Shown one piece after another: positions 11,238 to 18,582 of a stretch of DNA of 64,000 nt. The position numbers and the translations under genes are program-made. The notes under the pieces are model-generated. The model was not told where the DNA came from. It ran no database searches and saw only the letters and a list, made by a program, of their open reading frames with translations. This DNA comes from Pyropia haitanensis (lineage: Eukaryota; Rhodophyta; Bangiophyceae; Bangiales; Bangiaceae). The stretch lies in NCBI GenBank assembly GCA_008729055.1, contig SDUX01000078.1, positions 1 through 64,000 of the forward strand. The letters are read 5' to 3'. Position 1 is the stretch's first letter. Every line of letters starts with the position of its first letter.

Positions 11238-12635
11238 TCACACTCCCGGGGTTTCCCCATCCGAACGCTCAGGGGTGACGGGGGAGCGGATGACCCACTG
11301 CTGCACCGGGTTGATGTCCTTCCCGGTCCGCAGCACCGCGTCCAGAGCCGCGCACGGGCCAGGTTTCGTCAGGCCATCCGAGACGTTGTGCTCAGACCTG
11401 ACGAGGCCGACGTTGGAGATCTCGTGCCGGTTGTAGGCTTCCCGGGCGGCGGCAACGTCAATCATAAGCCGCTTCTCGGTGGTGTGGGAGGCCCGGGTGA
11501 TGACATCAAACACCTGCTTGGAGTCAGTCAGCATCACCAGCGGCAGGCGCTGTCTGTAGATGCGCTCCAGGTCGTGCTTAATGATGTAGGCCGCGTCAAA
11601 GGCGTCCGCAAAGGCGTACACCTCCCCCGCCATGATGCTCCGCACGACGCGTCTGGCCTTCTTGCTGGAGTAGATCAGCACGTGGCAGCGGTCCATCTGG
11701 TCGCACAGAAGCACAATGTAGCCCAACTGGGACGACAGGTCGTCGTTGGATGCAAAGGACGCGTCCGCATAAACGCGGAGGTGCAGCGTGGCGCAGTCTA
11801 GCGGCGTATACGTCAACACCAGGTCCCCTGTTGCCCGAGCGTACTTGGTGGCCTTGTTGAGCTCCTGCACGTGGCGCGTGCAAAAGGACGAGCTCGACAC
11901 CTGGGCGGCCCGGTTGATGGCGCAGCAAAGGTCCGGCCGGCTATGGGCCAACCACGCAAATCCGGCGCGGGCCGACACGAACCGCTCGTAGCGGACGTCA
12001 AGCGGCAGCTGCCGCGTGACCGCCACGTAGCTAGCTTGGTGCAGGCGGAAGGACCGAGGTGAGCCAGGTACCGTCTCCACCGCAACCCCAAGGAACTCCA
12101 CATTGTCCCAGGTGCGCGGTCTTGACTCAAACGCCTCCAGCGACTTCTCCGTCAACACCTGGAACGCTTCGTTCCCGCCTAGGAGGGTGTCGTCTACGTA
12201 CTTGCCCAGCATCCCCTCAACGCCGTCGTCGCCGTTCTTGATGTAAAGCGCAGGGTCGCCGGCCATCGGCTCCATGCCCAGGTCCTTCTCCACGTGAGCA
12301 GTGGAGGTCTCGCCCCAGTAGTCACCTGCATCCGAGATGCCGTACACGGGCAGGCAGACTAGCATCAGCTCGTCGTCCTTGAGCCCGAAAAGTGCCGCGT
12401 CCTTGGTGCGAGGCTTCACATAGATGACGCGGCTCATGGCGTCTTTGCTCTGCAGGTACGCCTGGGTGACGTCGTGGGAGAAGATGCGGAAGTCCAGCAC
12501 CGCGCTTGTGGACACCAGGAGCTTCGTGGAGCTCTGACGTAGCGTCGAGTTGTTGTGCACAATGAACGGCTTCTCCTTGTCGGTGTTGCCTTGCACCACG
12601 TAGCGCGCCTTCGCCTTCTCGTCGATGGTGCCAGC
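11238..12635 (-). pseudogene. pol: Copia pol, 3' segment: reverse transcriptase and RNase H
   Basis: This is the downstream part of Pol after the hAT-like insertion, ending at TGA (11240-11238). The reading opens at the insertion border (12635), not at an ATG. Early codons read EKAKARYVVQGN, the conserved copia RT segment that usually has KARLVARG. Counting from the GTG codon at 12599, residues 41-50 hold SHDVTQAYLQ with the first catalytic Asp (43), 83-95 the LPVYGISDAGDYW segment and 124-127 the YVDD active site. RNase H follows: Asp269 (YADASF), Glu316 (GEVYAF), Asp349 (LTDSK), and His394 with Asp398 (SEHNVSDGLTK). It copies the element RNA into cDNA and removes the RNA strand. All catalytic residues are intact in this piece; only the insertion separates it from the N-terminal part of RT. 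Confidence in the family is very high. Confidence 0.93.
12628..12635. repeat. Left 8-bp target-site duplication
   Basis: GTGCCAGC directly left of the CAG terminus of the inserted element; an identical copy lies at 13550-13557. Confidence 0.9.
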
Positions 12636-13549
12636 CAGGCCCTGTCATAGGTATCACTTTTGGGATTGAGTATGATCCTGGACTCCATGCGCGCAAGCGA
12701 ATATGAGGGTTGTGGCCCATTTTTGCAATGCGTACGAGTGCGCAAATGTTTGTTCTGCAGAAGTATGAGTGTTTCATATCCATAGAAATTCGAGTGTGCC
12801 GTCGTGCTCAACGGGCGCTTGCCAGGACGTTCCAGCCGCCCGGGGGGAGAGGCCTCTTCGTCGTCCTCCTCAGCTGTCGATGATGGGGGTGGAGTTGGAG
12901 TCACAGATGGAGGGCCACAACGGGTGCGCTCAGAGGAGCCTGTCGACATCGTGAAGGGCAGGGGGGTAGGGGGGCGCCGGTACCACCGCAACCTGGAGTG
13001 TGGCAGGGCACTGTGGGACGACTGGACCTATATGCCCACTCACTGATCAAGGTCCCCTCTTTACTACTGCCCCATGGACACGGGTCTTCGAGCAGCTTCA
13101 ACTCAGCTTGGACCTCGGTGGAAACAATTCTGATTCACCGCCGCGGCCGCTCTCCTTGCGCCTATATGCCATCAATGCATGCCTCTGGCGGGTACAGACC
13201 ACGAGACGTTTCTCGAACTGGGGTCGAAAGGTCATTTTTTATCTGCTCTTACACCTCGAGACATCCGGACACACGTGAGACGAACGGACAGAGCTCTATT
13301 CAGTCCGCGTCTAACAGCGCAGAGAGCTCCATCGAACTTGTGGGGCGATTTTAAAGCTTGAACGGGCTCACAGAGAAAAGCTCCCACTGCAGAGCAAACC
13401 CTTACTCAGAAATGGTATCAAGTATGATCAGCTGCCGTCTCATCGACAACGTATGAGTCTGTAGGGCAAGAAAAGGGAGCTGCGTGTGGGTTTGAGGACC
13501 CTTACACCTGAAAAAACACTCACTCGGCATATACGTATGGTAGGGCCTG
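12636..13549. mobile_element. Non-autonomous hAT-like DNA transposon (914 bp) inserted in copia pol
   Basis: The ends are inverted: CAGGCCCTGTCATAGGTAT at 12636-12654 matches the reverse complement of 13531-13549 (CAGGCCCTACCATACGTAT) at 16 of 19 positions. Identical 8-bp GTGCCAGC copies flank it. CAG...CTG termini with an 8-bp target duplication are the hallmark of the hAT superfamily. Inside I see no transposase or other coding region, so it would need an enzyme supplied in trans. Host codons run in phase 0 into both borders, with the same phase on both sides. This is strong evidence that it entered a formerly continuous pol gene. P-element-type transposons also make 8-bp duplications, so the superfamily is likely rather than certain. 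Confidence 0.85.
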
Positions 13550-13557
13550 GTGCCAGC
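13550..13557. repeat. Right 8-bp target-site duplication
   Basis: GTGCCAGC directly right of the CTG terminus of the inserted element; same as 12628-12635. On the minus strand it encodes the Ala-Gly at residues 612-613 of the interrupted pol. Confidence 0.9.
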
Positions 13558-15390
13558 GTTCTTGATGGCGTCAACGAAACGCCCCCCCAAGATAACGGCA
13601 CCAGGCGGCACGCGGCTCTTGTGTACCTTCTTGAACGCACCACGCGTCATCAGCCCCTCCACTTCTACAGCCCGCGCCGCCTGCACCTCAGGAGAGGATA
13701 TCCGCGGGTCCCCCGGCTTCAGCACCTCCGTCAAGTACGCAGAGACCACCGGCGCGGCCGCCTCGGGCGATGCCCGGTCGATCTTTCCCTTCAACAGGCC
13801 GACACTGCGTCCGACTTCCATGAGGAACGCATCACCCGCAATGATACCGTCGAGAGCCGCGCCCAGGTTTGCGTCGCCCCCTGTCTCAGCGGGTTGCACT
13901 TCAGGAGCAGGGGGTCCCGCCATCTGCAACGCCGGTGCGTCAGCTGCCTGGGCCGCCACGCCACTTGCCTGCGGCGCCGCCGGGGGTCCATGTGGAGGCT
14001 CTACTAGCTTGTTCAGCGGCGGCGTATACTCCTTCACCTTGTCTAGCGAGAAGAGCTTGAGCCTATCCTTGATATCCAGCCACACCTGTTTGTTGTCGCA
14101 GCTGACCACCGCAAACGGCCCCTCCCACATCCGCGGCTTCTCCCGGTACACCAGCACACGCATCCCTGGGGCAATGTCCGCCTTGGCCGCGCGGGGCACC
14201 TGTGCGCGCAATGCTTTGGCTAGGCGCGCCTGCGCCGTCAGCTTCACCATGTCCGCACGAGCCTCCACCAACGCCTTTCGGCGCTCTCGCTGGTCAGGGA
14301 GATCAACTGGTCGCACTGGCAGACGCGGATGGATGCCAAAGACCAGAAGCACCGGGGACAGTCCAGAGGGGCCCGCCGTCTGGTTCATCGCCCACACCGC
14401 CAGGGAGAGCGCCTTCTCCTTCGCGAATCCTGGGTGGGCACCACGCACTCGACAGAAGATCTGTCTCAGGAAGGCGTGGTAGCGCTCGCCCGCACCAAGG
14501 GCGTTGTGGCTCTCCACCCCCGACTCCCGCAGCTTGACCCCCGCCCCCGACAGCAGGGCGCGCCACCGGTCCGAGCGCAGCTGCGACCCGTAGTCCACAT
14601 GGACCTCTTCTGGGAAGCCGACGTAGCGCGAGACCCATATGTCCAACCACAGGTCCCACACCGCATCAGTGGACTGGCCCTCGCTCATGAAGGCCGCGCC
14701 ACTCATCAGCGTGTCCGCATCAACTACGTGGAGCACAGCCTTGCCCTCCAGGAACATCAGGTCCAGGTACAGCATCCGGTTGAAGCACACATCATCTTGT
14801 GGGAGGGCCACGCGGAAGCGGGAGGGCTCCTTGGCCAAGCGTTGGCAGACGTCGCACGCCGCAGCCACGTCCTGCAGCTTCTGCAGGGTCTGCGGCACCG
14901 CGTGCTCATCCGTGGCCCTCTGCATCATGGCATACAGCCGCTCAGATCTAGCGTGAAAGAAGTGCCGGTGGATGCGCTGTAGCTCCGGGAAGGTGTAGTA
15001 GGCTTCGGCTCCCCACTCGTAGTAGATATGGCCCATCTTCCGCACCACCGGGACGCTAACGCCCTCGTTGACGAAGACGAGGCGGTTGATCGTGTTGTTC
15101 ACGTAAATCTTGTACGCGTCCGGCACATCAAGCCCGAGGAGAAGCGGCACGTTGAGGTCGATGACGTCGACGACCAGCGGGATGCAGAAGTCGCCCGTCA
15201 CCGGGATGCGCACAGGGATGGCTCCCACCGCGGGGTGCCGACCAGCGCCAAAGCGGTACACCCGCCGCTGCTCGGCGGCCCGGATGCCCCTCGTGTCTCC
15301 TTGCCGCGACAGATAGGCCTTGGCCTGCGGCAGCCCCACCACAGTCAGCTCCGCCCCAATGTCCAAGCAGGCTCCCTGGAACTCCTCCAC
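13550..15390 (-). pseudogene. pol: Copia pol, 5' segment: protease, integrase, start of reverse transcriptase
   Basis: Numbered from the GTG codon at 15390. Residues 8-19 (CLDIGAELTVVG) are the aspartic protease active-site loop, with Asp-Ile-Gly instead of the usual Asp-Thr/Ser-Gly, and VPLLLGLDV (81-89) is its second conserved strand. Integrase follows: a zinc-binding HHCC region (His141, His146, Cys179, Cys182) and the catalytic triad Asp210, Asp266 (HVDYGSQ) and Glu302 (GERYH), with exactly 35 residues between the last two. Residues 405-456 resemble the SH3-like domain at the integrase C-terminus. A Pro/Ala linker leads to the RT start (AVEVEGLMTRGAFKKV to GGRFVDAIKNAGT, 575-614), where the hAT-like element cuts in. 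Past residue 614 the frame reads into the insertion and stops at 13402. A TAA (15397-15399) three codons upstream breaks the reading from NVPVL into the protease. Confidence 0.92.
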
Positions 15391-15396
15391 CGCCCC

Positions 15397-15399
15397 TTA
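15397..15399 (-). other. Premature TAA in the pol frame before the protease
   Basis: In the pol frame the codons upstream read on openly past the gag stop (ending GNVPVL), then TAA, then GAVEEFQGACLD. Copia-type proteases normally continue through this point, so the stop looks like a nonsense mutation rather than a natural boundary. Confidence 0.7.
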
Positions 15400-15506
15400 C
15401 AGAACCGGAACGTTCCCCACTGACCCAAGCAGGGCCGAGACGTTGCCTTCTTCGCCGCACCCCAGCCGGTCCGGAGGCAGTCTGGTCTTGAGGGCAGGCC
15501 GACCAA

Positions 15507-16571
15507 TCAAGCCCTCGTCCGAAAAGTTGACGCTTCCTCCGCCGCGGCGACGTCGGACCCCTTGAGCCCATGTGAAGCGTCCGCCAAGGACGCGAACAGC
15601 GTGTCGCCGTCGACGTCTGGACGTGCCGGCGCAGTACCAGCTTCCTCCTCCCCCACCTCATCCTCAGACGCGGCCACCTCGGGGGCATCTTCCAACTGTG
15701 CGCATAGCGCATACAGCTCCTGGCCTTCCGTCGCACGCCCAGCGTTGCGCTTGGCAGCGTACTCCATCCGCTTGGCCGCCGCCTTGCGCAGGTCCACCTT
15801 CACGGGGCAGCGGTTCACCGTGTGACCGGGGTCATCACAGTTGAAGCACCCCATTATGGACAAGGGGTTGAAGCGTTCCTGCCCTGTCTTGGGGTAGGGG
15901 AGAGGGCCTGCCGGCCGGAAGCCACCGCTTGACGGGCGCACAGCATAGCGCCCCTGGCCTTGGAAGAGTACGGAGGGCTCCGATGAGTCCAATACCTCTG
16001 CCGCCCCGTGGATAGCCTTGTCCTTGATGCGCGCCCGCTTCGCCTCCCCACTCATAAACAAGGCCTTCTGCAGGGCACCGTACATGCCCTGCAGGCTGCG
16101 CTCCTCCACCCGCGCTGCGCTCAACGCCTGGTCAGCCCAGGCGGAGCCGACTACAGCCTCCACGAGGAAGTCCACCTGATACTTGTCCCCTTGGTACTCA
16201 GGTGGCACAAGCTTGGCGGTCCTGGACACCGTCTCGTATACCTCCGCCAGCGCCTGCTGCTCCGTCATGCCTTTAGCCGTGAAGTCGGTTATCCGCAGGC
16301 TCTTGACCACATTCAGTGCCTGGCTCTGCTGCACCGGTGAGTGGTACTCGGCGTGTAGCCCGGCGACCGCCTCTTGGTAGGTCTTGGCCACCCCGGCAAG
16401 GCGTGATAGGTAGAAGCGCTTTGCTGCACCGCGTAGGAGGTGATGAAGGAATTGCAGCTTCTGCTGCCTGGACAAGCCGTAGTCCTCGCCGACGAGGTCG
16501 TAGTCGGTGACATAGTCGGCCAGGCATTCCTGCGGGTCCCCGGAGACTTGGAGCTCCGGTCCTTGAAGCAT
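15507..16571 (-). CDS. gag: Copia Gag (capsid/nucleocapsid), 354 residues
   Basis: It starts at a true ATG (16571) and stops with TGA (15509-15507). The N-terminal two-thirds are helical and polar, with the pattern of retrotransposon capsid proteins: KLQFLHHLLRGAAKRFYL near residues 38-55, then AEYHSPVQQSQALNVVKSL. Residues about 241-254 form the CCHC zinc knuckle CFNCDDPGHTVNRC (CX2CX4HX4C) that binds the element RNA. The tail is acidic and Ala-rich. Gag builds the virus-like particle in which reverse transcription happens. The pol frame overlaps its last codons in the -1 phase. The true N-terminus may lie further upstream: open frames on the same strand at 16572-17200 look like a frameshifted extension. 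Confidence 0.85.
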   Translation of the reverse strand: MLQGPELQVSGDPQECLADYVTDYDLVGEDYGLSRQQKLQFLHHLLRGAAKRFYLSRLAGVAKTYQEAVAGLHAEYHSPVQQSQALNVVKSLRITDFTAKGMTEQQALAEVYETVSRTAKLVPPEYQGDKYQVDFLVEAVVGSAWADQALSAARVEERSLQGMYGALQKALFMSGEAKRARIKDKAIHGAAEVLDSSEPSVLFQGQGRYAVRPSSGGFRPAGPLPYPKTGQERFNPLSIMGCFNCDDPGHTVNRCPVKVDLRKAAAKRMEYAAKRNAGRATEGQELYALCAQLEDAPEVAASEDEVGEEEAGTAPARPDVDGDTLFASLADASHGLKGSDVAAAEEASTFRTRA

Positions 16572-17204
16572 TGTGCAATGCGGTACGCCTGGTTACTATC
16601 ACCGTGGGCGTCACCGCGCTCCATGGGAGCCGAGCGGACACCAGTATCACGCACCCGCGAGCTGCGCTCGCCGTAGGAGGCCAGAGGAGGAAGCCCAGGC
16701 AGGACGCCCCCTCCCGAAGAAGGTGCACCAAGCGGGTAGCGCGCGTCCTGCGGCCCCGCGACGTGGTCACCCGGCAGCTGCTCCGCCGCAGAGGCAGGTG
16801 CGGCATAGGAAGAGCGTGGTGTATGCCCGCCAGACCCGGTCACCGCTTGGCGCTCCCACCCCGACGGCCAGCCGGGGCACAATAGGGCGCTCGTCCCCAT
16901 GAAGACAGAGCCGCTCCATGCGCCGGTCCATGCACTCCAGCGCGGAGACGGCCGCGTCCTTCTCCCGACCCGCCGGATACAGTGTGGCGGCCACGCGCAC
17001 AAGGCTCCGCATGCTCGCGTCGCCACCCGGCGCCACACCGTGGGCGCAAAGCCACGTCCACAGTCCTCGCAGCAGCAGCGGGTTACGCGTCATCTCGGGC
17101 ATGAGTAGCATGGTGGGTGGATACATGTCGACCACCGCCAAGCGCAGCGCCTCACCCTCCACCTGCCCCTCCTCGGTACCAACGGCCAGGCCTCGTATGG
17201 CTGT
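16572..17204 (-). pseudogene. Probable broken N-terminal Gag / 5' part of the copia element
   Basis: In the gag frame, 17204 to 16767 is open and encodes a non-repetitive stretch with VVDMYPPTMLLMPEMTR and TRNPLLLRGLWTWLCAHG, and it ends at a stop. The next piece toward gag (about 16850-16580) is open in a different frame, with SNQAYRIAQ just before the Gag ATG. Two compensating indels would join these to Gag. I do not recognise a domain, so an unrelated fragment or leader region is possible. The satellite starts directly at its upstream end; no LTR or primer-binding site is visible. Confidence 0.4.
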
Positions 17205-17894
17205 GCCGCTTCTTACCCACTTTTGCCCACTGTTGCCCACTTTTGCCCACTTTTGCGTGTACAGCAATGCTGCACGCGCTCCGGCGGCCGAATTGGCTTG
17301 CATCCTTTATTCCAGCCATACATCCGCCCGCTCGACGTCCGAGGTTCCACCCGCACCGTCGTGCATGGGGTGGTTGGCCGACCCGTTCGTTGGCGCGTCC
17401 GTTGGATGCAACGAGTATTTTGTGGAGCGCCGGTTTCCACGTGTCAATTTTGTGGAATGCTTTTTGCCACGTGGGGGTCCTGACAGCCAGGTGTGACGGT
17501 CGGCGACAAAAGTTCCGCCCTCACACCGTCCACGCCAGTGTGACGGGCGGAACACGCAGTGGACAGTTTGGGTGGCGGGGCGCACTTTGTGGCCACTGTT
17601 GGACCACTTTCTGGCGACTTTCACGTGAATTTTCTTTGCAGTTATGGAAACTCCTTGCCGCCAATTGCCCATTTGTGTCCCAATTTGGCCCCCTTTTCGC
17701 CCACTTTTTGCCCACTTCTTACCCACTTCCTACCCACTTTTGCCCACTTTTGCCCACTTTTGCCCCACTTTTGCGTCTACAGCGATGCTGCACACGATCC
17801 GGCGGCCGAATTGGCGCGCATCCCTCATTCCAGCCATAGATCCACCCGCTCCATGTCCGAGGTTCCACCCGCACGGTCGTGCATGGGGTGGTCG
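17205..17894 (+). repeat. Edge monomer (copy 1) of the satellite, A type with B-like alleles
   Basis: The outermost copy, 690 bp. It carries most A-type bases but has three B-like states: GGCTTGCATCC (17297), CCGTTCGTTGG (17382) and GGTCCTGACAGCC (17476). It also has one extra C in the 10-mer run (GCCCCAC, 17761). Array-edge copies escape homogenisation and may keep the ancestral state. Confidence 0.85.
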
Positions 17895-18067
17895 GCCGCT
17901 TCTTACCCACTTTTGCCCACTGTTGCCCACTTTTGCCCACTTTTGCGTGTACAGCAATGCTGCACGCGCTCCGGCGGCCGAATTGGCTCGCATCCTTTAT
18001 TCCAGCCATACATCCGCCCGCTCGACGTCCGAGGTTCCACCCGCACCGTCGTGCATGGGGTGGTTGG
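17895..18067 (+). repeat. Satellite module 1
   Basis: Starts GCCGCTTCTTACCCAC, followed by 10-mer units and then TTTTGCGTGTACAGCAATGC, and ends GTGCATGGGGTGGTTGG. Its last 127 bases align without gaps to module 2 with 13 differences by hand count (about 90% identity). Confidence 0.85.
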
Positions 18068-18308
18068 CCGACCCGTTTGTTGGCGCGTCCGTTGGATGCA
18101 ACGAGTATTTTGTGGAGCGCCGGTTTCCACGTGTCAATTTTGTGGAATGCTTTTTGCCACGTGGGGGTCCCACAGCCAGGTGTGACGGTCGGCGACAAAA
18201 GTTCCGCCCTCACACCGTCCACGCCAGTGTGACGGGCGGAACACGCAGTGGACAGTTTGGGTGGCGGGGCGCACTTTGTGGCCACTGTTGGACCACTTTC
18301 TGGCGACT

Positions 18309-18318
18309 TTCACGTGAA
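18309..18318. promoter_or_regulatory. TTCACGTGAA palindrome (one of three CACGTG sites per monomer)
   Basis: A perfect 10-bp palindrome in the central section. Further CACGTG hexamers are at 18128-18133 (TTCCACGTGTC) and 18158-18163 (GCCACGTGGG). All three are kept in A and B type monomers. CACGTG is the E-box/G-box bound by bHLH and bZIP factors and is the core of the yeast centromere element CDEI. Binding here is untested. Confidence 0.5.
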
Positions 18319-18403
18319 TTTTCTTTGCAGTTATGGAAACTCCTTGCCGCCAATTGCCCATTTGTGTCCCAATTTGGCCCCCTTTTCGCCCACTTTTTGC
18401 CCA

Positions 18404-18582
18404 CTTCTTACCCACTTCCTACCCACTTTTGCCCACTTTTGCCCACTTTTGCCCACTTTTGCGTCTACAGCGATGCTGCACACGATCCGGCGGCCGAATT
18501 GGCGCGCATCCCTCATTCCAGCCATAGATCCACCCGCTCCATGTCCGAGGTTCCACCCGCACGGTCGTGCATGGGGTGGTCG
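18404..18582 (+). repeat. Satellite module 2, paralogue of module 1
   Basis: Same architecture as module 1: CTTCTTACCCAC, 10-mer units, TTTTGCGTCTACAGCGATGC, and the end GTGCATGGGGTGGTCGG. The differences from module 1 are fixed in every clean copy, so the duplication predates amplification of the 689-bp unit. Confidence 0.85.
18424..18462 (+). repeat. 10-mer minisatellite (ACTTTTGCCC)4 inside the monomer
   Basis: Four units of ACTTTTGCCC. The same run occurs in each monomer (in B the first unit reads ACTTGTGCCC), and a shorter run (ACTTTTGCCCACTGTTGCCC) lies in module 1. It is the innermost level of a three-level repeat. Confidence 0.9.

Larger units (their letters stand above)
11100..17204 (-). 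mobile_element. Ty1/copia LTR retrotransposon, 5'-truncated and interrupted
   Basis: The minus-strand order is gag, protease, integrase, reverse transcriptase, RNase H. Integrase before reverse transcriptase is diagnostic of Ty1/copia (Pseudoviridae) rather than Ty3/gypsy. The element carries at least three lesions: loss of the 5' LTR side where satellite DNA begins at 17205, a TAA in the pol frame before the protease (15397-15399), and a 914-bp hAT-like insertion in reverse transcriptase (12636-13549). Pol lies in the -1 frame relative to gag, so either a programmed -1 shift or another indel separates them. All catalytic motifs are still readable, so inactivation looks fairly recent. The left limit (about 11.1 kb or lower) is not fixed. 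Confidence 0.9.
17895..18582 (+). repeat. Type A monomer (688 bp)
   Basis: The order inside the unit is module 1 (17895-18067), a central section of about 336 bp (18068-18403), then module 2 (18404-18582), which leads straight into module 1 of the next copy. The central section holds three CACGTG sites (18128, 18158, 18311), two similar GTGTGACGG boxes, and the conserved GTTGGACCACTTTCTGGCG. Confidence 0.9.

Noticed and set aside
11238..17204. Ty3/gypsy or endogenous retrovirus identity
   Set aside because: Integrase precedes reverse transcriptase and the RT active site is YVDD with copia-type RNase H motifs; no envelope gene is present.
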